Origin: Cyclobacteriaceae bacterium
GTDB lineage: Bacteria > Bacteroidota > Bacteroidia > Cytophagales > Cyclobacteriaceae
DNA: 64,000 nucleotides
Direction: 5' to 3'
NCBI GenBank assembly: GCA_019638355.1
Contig: JAHBTY010000005.1
Location: 186,001 to 250,000, forward strand
The translations under genes and the position numbers were made by a program. Below are positions 1-9,256 of the stretch, piece by piece. Within the stretch, counting starts at the first letter, position 1. The number at the start of each line of letters is the position of its first letter. The notes beneath the pieces were generated by a model. That model did no database searches. It was given only the letters and a program-made list of their open reading frames with translations, and was not told the DNA's origin.

Positions 1-1
1 G

Positions 2-103
2 TATAACGGAGCCTTGCGCAGAAGACAACTTCGCCTGATTTTGAGTGGCCGTATGAAACCCGATGAAGCAAACGAATTGAAATCGATTTTTAATAGCAAA
101 TAA
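2..103 (+). CDS. C-terminal end of an unrecognised protein (5' truncated by window)
   Basis: The frame opens before the window and closes at the TAA at 101-103, leaving about 33 residues (ending ANELKSIFNSK) that are rich in Arg, Lys and Glu. The stop overlaps the next start codon as TAATG, so it is translationally coupled to the following gene and probably in the same operon. Too little is visible to assign a family. Confidence 0.6.
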   Translation, partial: YNGALRRRQLRLILSGRMKPDEANELKSIFNSK

Positions 104-480
104 TGACTGAAAGTTCCGACTCCATATTTATAGAAGAGCTATATCATATCCGGCCTTTACCTACCGTTGTGATTACTAAACCCTGGAAGGAAATCGCACA
201 AGCTGAAAAGGAATTGCTGGCACGCATTCTAACTGCATTGAAACTTTCCATCGATGGCGTTACAATCGTTCACCAACCGAAGCTGAACCTTTCGGCATTT
301 ACCAGTAAGCCGGAAAAAGTAATCTACTTTGGAGCTTTGCCTGCAGGTCTGTCGCACTACGAGCGAATTGAAGCGCAGGGAGTAGCCTTGGTGGCATCCG
401 AAGAACTACAGCAATTATTAACCAACGACCTGGCCCGTAAAAAGCTTTGGACGGCCTTGAAACAACTGTTTTCACTCTGA
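103..480 (+). CDS. Small protein, possibly DNA polymerase III psi (HolD)-like
   Basis: A 125-residue soluble protein with no signal peptide or membrane segment. The pattern is an N-terminal helix (about 30-48, ending ALKLSIDGV), a central strand (VIYFG, about 73-77) and a C-terminal stretch reading EAQGVALVASEELQQLL followed by ARKKLWTAL. The order 'helix, strand, glycine turn, Ser-x-x-Leu, Lys-x-x-Leu-Trp' resembles the psi subunit of the DNA polymerase III clamp loader, which is poorly conserved, so the match is suggestive only. It starts in the stop codon of the upstream gene (TAATG). An alternative is a lineage-specific hypothetical protein of unknown role. Confidence 0.5.
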   Translation: MTESSDSIFIEELYHIRPLPTVVITKPWKEIAQAEKELLARILTALKLSIDGVTIVHQPKLNLSAFTSKPEKVIYFGALPAGLSHYERIEAQGVALVASEELQQLLTNDLARKKLWTALKQLFSL

Positions 481-512
481 TTACGGAGATTTTAATTATT
501 TGAGGCTTCTTC

Positions 513-520
513 TATCTTTG
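513..520 (+). promoter_or_regulatory. Bacteroidota -7 promoter element (TATCTTTG) for hppA
   Basis: TATCTTTG fits the Bacteroidota consensus TAnnTTTG and lies 63 bases before the hppA start, in the gap after the preceding stop. Transcription would start near 524, giving a leader of about 60 bases. I see no convincing -33 TTTG at the expected spacing. Confidence 0.5.
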
Positions 521-583
521 CGGTGCTTTTAAAAAGCCCCTGCCTCGCGGTTTTTGGCCGGGTTGTTTAACAAATAAATCTGT

Positions 584-2863
584 ATGCAAAATTTACTTTA
601 CGCCTTGCCCCTCTTTGGCGTTCTGGGGCTTATCTATGTTATCTGGAAAAGTGCCTGGGTATCCAATCAAGATGCCGGTACCGACAAAATGAAAAAAATA
701 GCCAGCCACATTGCAGAAGGAGCCATGGCTTTTCTGAAAGCCGAATACAAAATCCTAAGTGTATTTGTGGTATGTGTGGCATTATTGCTTGCTTTTACAG
801 CTAACAGCGAAACTTCATCCCCACTTGTTGGCCTATCATTCGTACTGGGTGCTTTCTGCTCTGCCTTAGCTGGTTTTATTGGCATGCGTGTAGCAACCAA
901 GGCTAATGTAAGAACTACCAATGCAGCGCGCACGAGTTTGGGTAAGGCACTTGAAGTGGCATTCACAGGAGGCTCCGTAATGGGTATGGGTGTAGTTGGT
1001 TTGGGTGTATTGGGATTGAGCATATTATTTATTGTTTACAAAAACATGTTTACTGAAATAACACAGGTTATTACAGTATTAACTGGTTTTTCGTTTGGCG
1101 CATCTTCCATTGCGCTTTTTGCGCGCGTAGGTGGCGGTATTTATACCAAAGCTGCCGATGTGGGTGCTGACCTGGTGGGTAAAGTAGAGGCCGGTATTCC
1201 GGAAGATCACCCACTTAACCCAGCCACCATTGCCGATAACGTGGGCGACAACGTAGGTGATGTGGCCGGTATGGGTGCCGACCTTTTCGAGTCGTATGTA
1301 GGCTCTATCATCGGAACTATGGTATTAGGTGCAGCCTTCTTTGCATTGCCTGAGTTTGCGGGTGAAGCTTTTGGAAATGGCTTGTCGGCTGTGTTATTAC
1401 CGCTGGCATTAGCAGGCGTTGGAATTATCATGTCGTTCATAGGAACATTTTTCGTTCGCGTTAAGGAAGGTGGCAATCCGCAAACCGCGTTAAATACCGG
1501 TGAAATTGTTTCGTCTGTAATCATGATTATCGCTTCGTGGTTTATCATCAAAGCCATGCTACCCGAAACCTGGCAGTACAGCGATCCACTCTATAACAAT
1601 GCAGGAGAATACACAACCTATACTTCAACCGGAATATTTTTTGCAACCGTAATTGGACTGGTGGCAGGTGTAATTATTGGGTTGATTACAGAATATTATA
1701 CAGGTATGGGTAAAAAACCTGTTATCTCAATCGTTCGACAATCATCTACCGGTGCTGCCACTAATATTATAGCGGGTTTAGGTGTAGGCATGATGTCCAC
1801 ACTTTGGCCTATCATAATCATAGCACTTTCCATTATTGGAGCCTTTCATTTTGGAGGCTTGTTCGGAATTGCTATTGCTGCTGTGGGTATGTTATCTAAC
1901 CTGGGTATCCAATTAGCTGTTGATGCTTATGGCCCTATATCCGATAATGCTGGTGGTGTAGCCGAAATGTCGGAACTACCGAAAGAAGTTCGGTCGCGCA
2001 CCGATAAATTGGATGCGGTGGGTAACACTACTGCAGCAATAGGTAAAGGCTTTGCTATTGCATCCGCAGCACTTACTGCATTGGCCCTTTTTGGAGCCTT
2101 CATGACAACAGCCCACTTGCGAACCATCGATGTTTCGAAGGCAAATGTTATGGCTGGCTTATTTATCGGTGGAATGCTTCCGTTCGTGTTTTCTGCTCTG
2201 GCAATGGGTGCAGTAGGTAGAGCCGCTATGTCAATGATTGAAGAAGTGCGCAGGCAGTTCAACGATATTCCAGCTTTAAAGGCTGCGCTGGCTGTAATGA
2301 AAAAGAATGGCGATAAAGAAATGACAGAATGGTCGGCCGAGGATCAAAAGACATTCCAGGAAGCCGATGGAAAAGCTGAGTACGGAAAGTGCGTAGAAAT
2401 CTCCACGAAAGCTGCTATACGTGAAATGGTAGTACCAGGGCTAATGGCGGTTATCGTTCCTGTTGTTATTGCTTTTCTGCCTGGTTTTGGAGTGGAGTCG
2501 CTTGGGGGCATGTTAGCAGGAGTAACAGTTTCAGGTGTGCTCATGGCCATTTTTCAATCGAATGCCGGAGGCGCCTGGGACAATGCCAAGAAAAGCTTTG
2601 AAGAAGGTGTTGAAATAAACGGTCAGAAATACTTTAAGAAATCCGACCCGCACAAAGCCGCTGTGGTAGGCGATACCGTGGGCGATCCGTTTAAAGATAC
2701 TTCCGGCCCATCGCTTAACATTCTGCTTAAACTAATGTCTGTAGTTGCCTTGGTAATTGCTCCCTTTCTGGCAAAAGATTCTGCTGTAACTGCAACTACC
2801 GAAATCGAAAAACAAAAGGTAGAAATTGTTGTTACACCTGAAAAGAGTGTTGAGACCGAATAA
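584..2863 (+). CDS. hppA: Membrane-bound pyrophosphate-energised ion pump
   Basis: Integral membrane pyrophosphatase that couples PPi hydrolysis to H+ and/or Na+ export across the inner membrane. It has 759 residues and many hydrophobic helices. The PPi-binding motif [11 protein letters not shown] lies near residues 191-201 and is followed by the acidic DNVGDNVGD cluster; a second acidic site ([15 protein letters not shown]) lies near the C-terminus. The sequence [10 protein letters not shown] (about 479-488) carries Ala at the position where K+-independent pumps have Lys, so a K+-dependent enzyme is expected from family knowledge. Whether it moves Na+, H+ or both cannot be decided by eye. 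It is monocistronic: an upstream -7 element and a strong terminator directly downstream. The last 40 residues after the final helix form a charged tail. Confidence 0.97.
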   Translation: MQNLLYALPLFGVLGLIYVIWKSAWVSNQDAGTDKMKKIASHIAEGAMAFLKAEYKILSVFVVCVALLLAFTANSETSSPLVGLSFVLGAFCSALAGFIGMRVATKANVRTTNAARTSLGKALEVAFTGGSVMGMGVVGLGVLGLSILFIVYKNMFTEITQVITVLTGFSFGASSIALFARVGGGIYTKAADVGADLVGKVEAGIPEDHPLNPATIADNVGDNVGDVAGMGADLFESYVGSIIGTMVLGAAFFALPEFAGEAFGNGLSAVLLPLALAGVGIIMSFIGTFFVRVKEGGNPQTALNTGEIVSSVIMIIASWFIIKAMLPETWQYSDPLYNNAGEYTTYTSTGIFFATVIGLVAGVIIGLITEYYTGMGKKPVISIVRQSSTGAATNIIAGLGVGMMSTLWPIIIIALSIIGAFHFGGLFGIAIAAVGMLSNLGIQLAVDAYGPISDNAGGVAEMSELPKEVRSRTDKLDAVGNTTAAIGKGFAIASAALTALALFGAFMTTAHLRTIDVSKANVMAGLFIGGMLPFVFSALAMGAVGRAAMSMIEEVRRQFNDIPALKAALAVMKKNGDKEMTEWSAEDQKTFQEADGKAEYGKCVEISTKAAIREMVVPGLMAVIVPVVIAFLPGFGVESLGGMLAGVTVSGVLMAIFQSNAGGAWDNAKKSFEEGVEINGQKYFKKSDPHKAAVVGDTVGDPFKDTSGPSLNILLKLMSVVALVIAPFLAKDSAVTATTEIEKQKVEIVVTPEKSVETE

Positions 2864-2885
2864 CCATATTTGAAGATGACAAAAA

Positions 2886-2918
2886 AAGAGCGGTGCTGAA
2901 CACCGCTCTTTTCTTTAT
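2886..2918 (+). terminator. Rho-independent terminator after hppA
   Basis: A perfect 10-bp stem, AAGAGCGGTG (2886-2895) with CACCGCTCTT (2901-2910), has a 5-base loop (CTGAA) and is followed by TTCTTTAT. It lies 23 bases after the hppA stop. Upstream A-residues (2881-2887) extend pairing with the T-tract. Confidence 0.9.
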
Positions 2919-2952
2919 ATTTAAGGCTCAACACCCAGTCATTATTCACTGT

Positions 2953-3381
2953 ATGATAAGAGTATTCATTTTTGTTTTCTGTTGTGGCTATGCCTTAACC
3001 GGACGTACACAAACTATTGTGGGAAAATGGCAAACCATCGATGATGAAACCGGAAAACCAAAATCGGTTGTGGAAATCTCGGAACGCAATGGCAAATACT
3101 ATGGAAAAATAATCAGGTTATTCCGAAGCCCGGCCGAAGACCAAGACCCTATTTGTGATAAGTGCCCCGTTGATGACGATCGCTACAAAAGAAAAATTGT
3201 GGGCATGGAAATTTTACGAAACCTTGTAAAAGATAATGATGAGTTTTCAGGAGGAACTATTATTGATCCTAATAATGGTAAAATATACCGTTGCAAAGTA
3301 TGGCTGGAGGGTAATAATCTTAAATTAAGAGGCTACCTGGGTCCATTTTTCAGAACTCAAACCTGGCTGCCGGAACGTTAA
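2953..3381 (+). CDS. Secreted DUF2147-family protein
   Basis: Encodes about 142 residues. The frame stays open upstream to 2893, but an ATG there would sit inside the hppA terminator hairpin. The ATG at 2953 instead gives a clean signal peptide (MIRVFIFVFCCGYALTGRTQ). The mature part begins IVGKWQTIDDETGKPKSVVEI, has CDKC around residues 71-74, contains GMEIL and ends YLGPFFRTQTWLPE, which is the lipocalin-like pattern of DUF2147 proteins. The biochemical function of the family is unknown. A possible -7 element TATATTTA lies at 2916-2923. It is followed by a sigma factor gene with no terminator visible. Confidence 0.8.
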   Translation: MIRVFIFVFCCGYALTGRTQTIVGKWQTIDDETGKPKSVVEISERNGKYYGKIIRLFRSPAEDQDPICDKCPVDDDRYKRKIVGMEILRNLVKDNDEFSGGTIIDPNNGKIYRCKVWLEGNNLKLRGYLGPFFRTQTWLPER

Positions 3382-3489
3382 TTATCATCCTATCGGAAAA
3401 ATAGCGACCTTAATCCCCCCATAGTTCCGTTTATCATTAAGTAAAGGTTACCAAACGTGGCGCTACGAGTATTCAAATCCAACTTGCAA

Positions 3490-4029
3490 ATGGACGAAAA
3501 GGAGATTTTCGAACGAATCCAAAAAGGAGACGAGAAAGCCCTTGAGTTAATTTATAAGAAGTACTACCGAATGATGACCAAGCTGGTAATCACCAACAGT
3601 GGTACAGAAGAAGAAGCACGAGACATATATCAGGATGCATTGGTTGTTTTCTGGCAAAAGGCCAGATCCGGTAACCTGGTGATGACGGCCAAAATGAGCA
3701 CTTACATCTACAGCATCTGCCAGAATCTGTGGCGTAAGGAACTCGACAGGAAAAAGCGGCTATCGCACGAAGAAAAAGACACGGCTCAATCCATGGATAT
3801 GGATAGCCCCGAACGCGAAAAAATAATAGCCAAATGCCTGGATCAACTTGGTGAAACGTGCCGAAAGGTTTTGATGTATTATTATTTTGACGAAATGTCG
3901 ATGCAGGAGATAGCCGAAAAATTAGGCTTCGCTAATACGGACACCGCCAAAACAAAAAAATATAAATGCAAACAGAAGTTGGATGAATTGGTGAAAGCAC
4001 AATACTCAGAACACGATTTTTTAGACTAA
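3490..4029 (+). CDS. ECF-type RNA polymerase sigma factor
   Basis: Sigma-70 family factor of the ECF type, about 179 residues from the ATG at 3490; an in-frame ATG at 3457 would add 11 residues that lack family character. Region 2 is visible as EEARDIYQDALVVFWQKA followed by TYIYSICQNLWRKELDRKKR. Region 4 is ETCRKVLMYYYFDEMSMQEIAEKLGF, a helix-turn-helix, ending in the basic TAKTKKYKCKQKLDEL. The next gene, 12 bases on, encodes a membrane protein of anti-sigma type, so the pair is probably a self-contained signalling unit at the inner membrane. The stimulus and regulon cannot be read from the sequence. Confidence 0.93.
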   Translation: MDEKEIFERIQKGDEKALELIYKKYYRMMTKLVITNSGTEEEARDIYQDALVVFWQKARSGNLVMTAKMSTYIYSICQNLWRKELDRKKRLSHEEKDTAQSMDMDSPEREKIIAKCLDQLGETCRKVLMYYYFDEMSMQEIAEKLGFANTDTAKTKKYKCKQKLDELVKAQYSEHDFLD

Positions 4030-4041
4030 GAATTAAGCAGC

Positions 4042-4863
4042 ATGAACAACATTGATTTAATAGATGACTACCTGGCAAACCGGTTAAGCGATGCGCAACG
4101 GGAGGCGTTTGAACAACAATTGAATGCCGATCCCGCGCTGAAGGCCGATGTTGAATTTCAACAACAAATAATAGAAGGCTTGAAAAAAGCGCGCGCTGCC
4201 GAGTTGAAATCGATGCTTAATAAAGTTCCAGTACCGGCAGTAAAAGAATTTACCACATTAAAAGTTGCTGCAGGTATTGTGGGGGGGGCACTTTTAGTTG
4301 GCACCTTGTGGTATAGCAATCAATCCGATCAACCGGTAATAATCGAACAGGAAGATACCCTTCAGGTAGTTACTGAGGAACAAAACCGCGAACCTGAAGA
4401 AGCCGTAATTCCTGCCGAAACCAATACTCAAAAGTCGGAACAGGTTACCGTACAATCGGATTTAAGAAAGTCAACCCAAACATCCACCGTTGTAAAACCG
4501 GTATTGGAAGTTATAGACCCAACTCAGGAATTGGTAGAAAGCACCTCCTCTCCTGTTAACCATGGAGCTGTTAAACCATCCACCCCGGCCATCGAAACTA
4601 AATCGATACAAATAGATATTGATTCGGCAAGTAAAAAATACAAATTTCATTACCAGTACATCTTCAATAAAGTAGTACTGTATGGCACTTTTGACAGTAG
4701 CCTTTATGAAATCATCGAGTTAAACGGAGACCAGCATTCGGTATATTTATTTTACCAAAACAAATACTATCACCTCCAGGAAACAGCCAATGAAATTACC
4801 CCTCTGGAGCCACTAACCGACAAAGTAGTTTTAACCAGATTACAAGCTTACCGTAAAAAGTAA
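4042..4863 (+). CDS. Putative membrane anti-sigma factor
   Basis: A 273-residue protein with an N-terminal cytoplasmic helical domain (IDDYLANRLSDAQREAFEQQL, then a helix to about residue 60), a single membrane segment (about 73-91, VAAGIVGGALLVGTLWY) and a long, Glu/Thr/Pro-rich periplasmic part. The start 'LIDDYLANRLS...FEQQLNADPALKADVEF' is the pattern seen in anti-sigma/zinc-finger-family proteins of Bacteroidota, but no HxxxCxxC zinc motif is present. Its position 12 bases behind the ECF sigma gene supports the role. The C-terminal 80 residues (after SKKYKFHYQYIF) look like a folded beta domain of unknown type. Regulatory function is inferred, not shown. Confidence 0.7.
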   Translation: MNNIDLIDDYLANRLSDAQREAFEQQLNADPALKADVEFQQQIIEGLKKARAAELKSMLNKVPVPAVKEFTTLKVAAGIVGGALLVGTLWYSNQSDQPVIIEQEDTLQVVTEEQNREPEEAVIPAETNTQKSEQVTVQSDLRKSTQTSTVVKPVLEVIDPTQELVESTSSPVNHGAVKPSTPAIETKSIQIDIDSASKKYKFHYQYIFNKVVLYGTFDSSLYEIIELNGDQHSVYLFYQNKYYHLQETANEITPLEPLTDKVVLTRLQAYRKK

Positions 4864-4913
4864 TCAGCAATCTGCTTATCGGCTTATCTTTCTGATTAAA
4901 TCGGGAATCCTGT

Positions 4914-4921
4914 TATCTTTG
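4914..4921 (+). promoter_or_regulatory. -7 promoter element (TATCTTTG) directly at the ftsX start
   Basis: TATCTTTG matches TAnnTTTG. The ftsX ATG is only five bases further on, so transcription starting the usual four or so bases downstream would give a leaderless or nearly leaderless mRNA. Alternatively, translation begins at the second ATG (4932). Confidence 0.5.
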
Positions 4922-4925
4922 CCGA

Positions 4926-5822
4926 ATGGCAATGGGTGAAGCACGTTTTAAAATCAGAAAGAAAAAACTTGGTACGTACCCCTACTTAAGTGTTGTACTT
5001 AGTATTACACTGGCCCTTTTTGTAATTGGTGTATTTGGCGCACTAATTATTTACTCAAAAGAATTAGAGCGCATTGTACGCGAAAATGTAAAAATTCAGG
5101 TGTATCTCAACAGCCAGGTTTCTGACACCCAACGCATCCAACTAGAGCGTGGGCTTGCAGCCAAACCCTATGTTGCAGAAGGTAAAGAGTCTATCCTGTT
5201 TGTAAGTAAAGAACAGGCTGCCAAAGTTTTTATTGAAGAAACGGGCGAAAACTTCAAAAATTTCCTGGGCGAAAACCCACTTAAAGATGCCTACCTTGTA
5301 CGCATTCGCGATGACTATCACGATGGTGAAAGTTTAAAGAAAATTAAAACTGAAATTGAACAGATAGGTGGCGTATTTCAGGTACACTACATCGAAAATG
5401 TAATCAGTTCTATCAATCAAAACATCACCAAAATAGGCCTTGTGCTTATGAGCCTTGTTATGTTGTTATTAGTGGTGGTTATGCTATTAATTAATAACAC
5501 CTTGCGCCTTGCTTTATTTTCACAGCGGTTTCTTATAAGAAGTATGCAGTTGGTTGGTGCACGAAGCTGGTTTATTCAAAAGCCTTTTTTGTTCAGAGCC
5601 GCATTGCACGGATTTGTGGCGGGGTTATTAGCTTGTGGTCTTTTAGCGGCTATGCTGAGTTTTGCTACTCAACGAGTTGAAGACCTCACGCTGATTCAAA
5701 ATACGAACCGATTAATCTTGTTGTTGATTTTTTTGATTGTGCTTGGAATGTTAGTTGCATTTTTGAGCACCTATCGGGCCGTACGAAAATATTTAAAATT
5801 ATCGTTAGACGAACTTTACTAA
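4926..5822 (+). CDS. ftsX: Cell division protein FtsX
   Basis: Permease-like partner of the ATPase FtsE; together they activate peptidoglycan hydrolases at the septum. The 298-residue protein has the FtsX layout: a basic cytoplasmic N-terminus, TM1 (about 20-45), a periplasmic domain with VYLNSQVSD and the FLGENPLKDAYLVRI motif, then three membrane segments (about 170-190, 222-245, 262-285) and a basic C-terminus. The start at 4926 is followed by a second ATG two codons on (MAMGEA), and either could be used. ftsE is not in the window, as is common where the two genes are separated. Downstream genes DUF3098 and uppP follow within 10 bases each and concern the same envelope process. Confidence 0.92.
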   Translation: MAMGEARFKIRKKKLGTYPYLSVVLSITLALFVIGVFGALIIYSKELERIVRENVKIQVYLNSQVSDTQRIQLERGLAAKPYVAEGKESILFVSKEQAAKVFIEETGENFKNFLGENPLKDAYLVRIRDDYHDGESLKKIKTEIEQIGGVFQVHYIENVISSINQNITKIGLVLMSLVMLLLVVVMLLINNTLRLALFSQRFLIRSMQLVGARSWFIQKPFLFRAALHGFVAGLLACGLLAAMLSFATQRVEDLTLIQNTNRLILLLIFLIVLGMLVAFLSTYRAVRKYLKLSLDELY

Positions 5823-5826
5823 ATAC

Positions 5827-6033
5827 ATGAGTAAACTTGCATTCGGAAAAAAGAACTATCAATTAATGATTGCCGGCCTTCTATTGTTGGTGATTGGATT
5901 TACAATAATGGCCCTGGACAATGAACCTTATGGTTTTGGATTTTTAGGCCTTACCCTTAGCCCCATTATAGTACTGGCTGGCTTCATAACAGAAATTTAC
6001 GCCATCCTATACACCCCCCGGCACAAAGACTAA
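5827..6033 (+). CDS. DUF3098 small membrane protein
   Basis: 68 residues with two hydrophobic segments (about 13-30 and 38-60) separated by a [11 protein letters not shown] turn, and an N-terminus ([12 protein letters not shown]) characteristic of DUF3098. These proteins are conserved next to ftsX and uppP in Bacteroidota; their function is not known. It starts 4 bases after ftsX and ends 8 bases before uppP, so all three are co-transcribed. Confidence 0.88.
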   Translation: MSKLAFGKKNYQLMIAGLLLLVIGFTIMALDNEPYGFGFLGLTLSPIIVLAGFITEIYAILYTPRHKD

Positions 6034-6041
6034 GTATTGCC

Positions 6042-6833
6042 ATGTCTTATTTTGATGCCATTATTCTGGCTATTGTAGAAGGGCTTACCGAGTTTTTACC
6101 CATCTCTTCTACCGGGCACATGATTATCGCTTCTGCTGTGTTAGGGATTGAAAGTAATTCGTTTACTAAAACCTTTACCGTAGCTATTCAATTAGGAGCT
6201 ATTGTTTCAGTGGTGGTGTTATACTGGAAGCGTTTCTTTCAAACTTTCGATTTTTATCTTAAGCTATTGGTGGCATTTATTCCAGCCATGATAGTCGGGT
6301 TCTTATTTAACGATCAGATAGATGCATTACTGGAAAATGTGGTGGTGGTAGCCGCCTCGCTGATAGCCGGTGGAGTGATATTTCTTTTTATCGACAACTT
6401 ATTCAGGCAACCGGAAAATCCGAATCAATCTGTTAGTTTCCGTTCAGCTTTTATAATTGGAATGTTTCAGGTGGTTGCTATGATTCCCGGTGTATCGCGT
6501 TCGGCAGCAACTATTATAGGCGGGCTTTCTCAACGGTTAAACAAAAAACATGCTGCTGAGTTTTCATTTCTTCTGGCAGTGCCTACCATGCTTGCCGCAA
6601 CCGGTTATAAACTTTTAAAATATTATCTGGCTGGCAACACATTCGGTCAAGAGCAAATTGCAACATTGGCAGTGGGTAATATCGTAGCATTTGTGGTGGG
6701 GCTTGTGGCTATTAAATCGTTTATTTCCTTTTTAACCAACTATGGATTTAAAGCGTTTGGTTACTATCGAATTGCCATAGGGACCATCATCCTGATTCTT
6801 TATTGGATGGGTATCGATTTACAACTTGTATGA
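6042..6833 (+). CDS. uppP: Undecaprenyl-diphosphatase (BacA type)
   Basis: Dephosphorylates undecaprenyl diphosphate to regenerate the lipid carrier for peptidoglycan and O-antigen synthesis, acting on the periplasmic face of the inner membrane. Of normal length (263 residues) and very hydrophobic. The two conserved BacA motifs are present: [16 protein letters not shown] near residues 13-28 (catalytic Glu and Ser) and [10 protein letters not shown] near 149-158 (catalytic Arg). The stop overlaps the truB start as ATGA at 6830-6833, indicating translational coupling. Confidence 0.96.
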   Translation: MSYFDAIILAIVEGLTEFLPISSTGHMIIASAVLGIESNSFTKTFTVAIQLGAIVSVVVLYWKRFFQTFDFYLKLLVAFIPAMIVGFLFNDQIDALLENVVVVAASLIAGGVIFLFIDNLFRQPENPNQSVSFRSAFIIGMFQVVAMIPGVSRSAATIIGGLSQRLNKKHAAEFSFLLAVPTMLAATGYKLLKYYLAGNTFGQEQIATLAVGNIVAFVVGLVAIKSFISFLTNYGFKAFGYYRIAIGTIILILYWMGIDLQLV

Positions 6834-7492
6834 GTACGGAGTATCTTGACCGTGTATTGCTTATTAATAAGCCTCTTCAGTGGACATCGTTTGATGTAGT
6901 AAATAAACTTCGCAATAAACTTCAAATAAAAAAAATTGGTCATGCCGGTACGTTAGACCCCTTGGCAACAGGATTGCTGATTTTATGTACCGGCAAAATG
7001 ACAAAACGCATTGATGAATTTCAAGCGCAGGAGAAAGAATATACCGGCACGTTTGTTATCGGACAAACTACCCCCTCGCACGATCTGGAAACGCCCGTAT
7101 CAGCATCCATCGAAATTGCACACATCACAAACGAAGCGATTAAACAAGCTGCACAGAAATTTACCGGCACCTTTCAACAAGTTCCGCCCATGCATTCAGC
7201 CATTAAAGTTGGTGGTAAAAGGGCTTACGCATTTGCCCGTAAGGGTAAAGAAGTTGAACTTAAACCACGGGAGGTAACTATTTCTGAATTTGAGATTACC
7301 CAAATAATGATACCCCACGTGCGGTTTAAAATTATCTGCTCTAAAGGAACATACATTCGCAGTATTGCACGCGACTTTGGCAATGCTTTAGGAACCGGTG
7401 CCTACCTTGCCGAACTTTGCCGTACCCGCATTGGCGATTTCAAACTTACCAATGCCCTCGAGCTTGATCAGATAAATCCGACATCCAAATGA
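6830..7492 (+). CDS. truB: tRNA pseudouridine(55) synthase
   Basis: Makes pseudouridine at position 55 of the T-loop in tRNAs. The start at 6830 (ATGA overlap with uppP) gives [20 protein letters not shown], with the expected NKPxxWTS opening; a longer frame from 6803 would lie inside uppP. The catalytic Asp lies in [14 protein letters not shown] (about residues 40-53). Further TruB motifs are [24 protein letters not shown] and [13 protein letters not shown]. It is about 220 residues, the short bacterial form without a full PUA domain. It overlaps ribF by ATGA at 7489. Confidence 0.96.
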   Translation: MSTEYLDRVLLINKPLQWTSFDVVNKLRNKLQIKKIGHAGTLDPLATGLLILCTGKMTKRIDEFQAQEKEYTGTFVIGQTTPSHDLETPVSASIEIAHITNEAIKQAAQKFTGTFQQVPPMHSAIKVGGKRAYAFARKGKEVELKPREVTISEFEITQIMIPHVRFKIICSKGTYIRSIARDFGNALGTGAYLAELCRTRIGDFKLTNALELDQINPTSK

Positions 7493-8421
7493 AAATCTAT
7501 CATGCATTGGAAGATTTTTCGCCCTTGCCATTTGGTGTTGTTACCAGCGGCACTTTTGATGGTGTTCACATAGGGCATCAGAAGATCTTGCTGCGACTAA
7601 AAGAAATTGCCGATAAACATGCTGGCGAAACTGTGGTGATTACCTTTTGGCCACACCCACGTACTATACTAAAGCCAAACGAACCTGACCTGAAACTACT
7701 CAACACCTTTGAGGAAAAAGCCGACTTGTTGCGTAACTTCGGTGTACAACATCTGTTACGAATTCCGTTTACGAAAGAATTCTCACAACTTACTTCTGTA
7801 GATTTCATAACAAAAATTTTGGTTAATCGCATTGGTACCCGCAAACTCGTAATTGGATACGATCATCGTTTTGGTAAAAACCGCGAAGGAAGCTTTGACC
7901 AGTTGAAACTCAACGGTCCTGCTTTTGGATTCGAGGTGGAAGAAATTCCAAGACAAGACATTGATCATGTAGGTGTAAGCTCTACAAAAATACGGCAGGC
8001 CCTGGGCATAGGCGATGTGGTAACCGCACAACACTTTTTAGGCCTGCCTTATTCACTTGCTGGCCGTGTGATAAAAGGTGATAAATTGGGGCGCGTATTG
8101 GGTTTTCCTACTGCAAACATCGACCTTGAATCGCATGCTAAGTTAGTGCCTGCCGATGGAATTTATGCTGTCTCAGTTGAGCATGAACATCAAACATACA
8201 AAGGGATGTTATACATTGGCAATCGGCCCACCGTAGATGGTACACGCAGAACTATTGAGGTAAATATTTTCGATTTCGATAAAGAAATTTATGGTGAAAC
8301 CATAAAGGTTAAGTTTCATAAACTTTTGCGTGCCGACTCACGCTTTGAAGATCTTGAATCGCTTAAGAAACAACTGGAAAAAGATAAAACAGATGCCATA
8401 CGGGCGCTTCAATCCATCTAA
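7489..8421 (+). CDS. ribF: Bifunctional riboflavin kinase / FMN adenylyltransferase
   Basis: Converts riboflavin to FMN and FMN to FAD in the cytoplasm. 310 residues. The N-terminal nucleotidyltransferase half has SGTFDGVHIGHQKIL (about 20-34, the GxFDGxHxGH signature), FWPHPRTIL and the SSTKIRQAL motif (about 164-172). The C-terminal flavokinase half has GRVLGFPTANI and GIYAVSV with PTVDGTRRTIEV. It is coupled to truB by a 4-base overlap and is the last gene of the ftsX-ribF run; a 52-base gap follows. Confidence 0.97.
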   Translation: MKIYHALEDFSPLPFGVVTSGTFDGVHIGHQKILLRLKEIADKHAGETVVITFWPHPRTILKPNEPDLKLLNTFEEKADLLRNFGVQHLLRIPFTKEFSQLTSVDFITKILVNRIGTRKLVIGYDHRFGKNREGSFDQLKLNGPAFGFEVEEIPRQDIDHVGVSSTKIRQALGIGDVVTAQHFLGLPYSLAGRVIKGDKLGRVLGFPTANIDLESHAKLVPADGIYAVSVEHEHQTYKGMLYIGNRPTVDGTRRTIEVNIFDFDKEIYGETIKVKFHKLLRADSRFEDLESLKKQLEKDKTDAIRALQSI

Positions 8422-8473
8422 TCAGTTTGCTTTTTGAAGCAACTAACATGAGATTTGTTTCAAATTACTTGGT

Positions 8474-9169
8474 ATGATTAATAAAGTAGTTAACGGGCCT
8501 GATGAAGCCCTCTGCGATATTTTTGATAACGCCACACTTATGCTGGGAGGCTTTGGATTGTGTGGCATTCCTGAAAACTCCATTGCAGCCATATTAAAAA
8601 AAGGGACCAAAGGGCTTACATGTATATCAAACAATGCCGGGGTTGATGATTTTGGAATTGGATTGTTATTAAAAACACGCCAGGTAAAAAAAATGATTTC
8701 ATCGTACGTTGGTGAAAATGCAGAATTTGAACGTCAGCTACTTTCGGGCGAATTGGAAGTAGAGTTAATACCGCAAGGAACGTTGGCCGAGCGCGTACGA
8801 GCCGGTGGTGCCGGCATTCCGGCATTCTTCACTCCGGCCGGAGTAGGAACCGAAGTAGCTGCCGGAAAAGAAGTACGCGAGTTTGATGGAAAGCAATATT
8901 TACTAGAGTCATGGCTACGGGCCGACTTCTCTATTGTAAAAGCCTGGAAAGGCGACACGGCCGGTAATCTGATTTACAAAGGCACCGCTCGTAATTTTAA
9001 TCCCATGATGGCTGCTGCCGGAAAGATTACCATTGCTGAAGTGGAAGAACTTGTTCCGGTAGGCGAGTTAGATCCAAACAACATTCATACTCCTGGCATT
9101 TACGTGCAACGGATTTTTCAAGGGAAGAATTATGAAAAGCGAATTGAACAACGGACAGTAAGTAAGTAA
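8474..9169 (+). CDS. 3-oxoacid CoA-transferase subunit A
   Basis: Alpha subunit of a two-subunit CoA-transferase that moves CoA from succinyl-CoA to an acetoacetate-type acid (ScoA/AtoD family). 231 residues. Family motifs are [11 protein letters not shown] (about 26-36), [12 protein letters not shown] (about 52-63), [21 protein letters not shown] and [11 protein letters not shown]. Subunit B follows after 87 bases. The 3' end runs into a GTAA tandem (9158-9177) and then a heptamer inverted repeat, so the C-terminal residues VSK appear to be encoded by repeat DNA. The natural substrate cannot be told from sequence. Confidence 0.93.
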   Translation: MINKVVNGPDEALCDIFDNATLMLGGFGLCGIPENSIAAILKKGTKGLTCISNNAGVDDFGIGLLLKTRQVKKMISSYVGENAEFERQLLSGELEVELIPQGTLAERVRAGGAGIPAFFTPAGVGTEVAAGKEVREFDGKQYLLESWLRADFSIVKAWKGDTAGNLIYKGTARNFNPMMAAAGKITIAEVEELVPVGELDPNNIHTPGIYVQRIFQGKNYEKRIEQRTVSK

Positions 9170-9181
9170 GTAAGTAGTAAA

Positions 9182-9239
9182 TAGTCTTGAGTCCTTAGTC
9201 TTACGACTCAATACTTAGGACTAAGGACTCAGGACTAAA
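9182..9239. repeat. Heptamer-phased inverted repeat (GACTAAG class)
   Basis: The left arm is TAGTCTT-GAGTCCT-TAGTCTT (9182-9202). The right arm is five consecutive heptamers, GACTCAA, TACTTAG, GACTAAG, GACTCAG, GACTAAA (9205-9239). GAGTCCTTAGTC (9189-9200) is a perfect 12-bp inverted match to GACTAAGGACTC (9219-9230). It fills the gap between the two CoA-transferase subunit genes. There is no T-tract, so it does not look like a terminator. Confidence 0.85.
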
Positions 9240-9256
9240 GATTTAATCTTCAAAAC

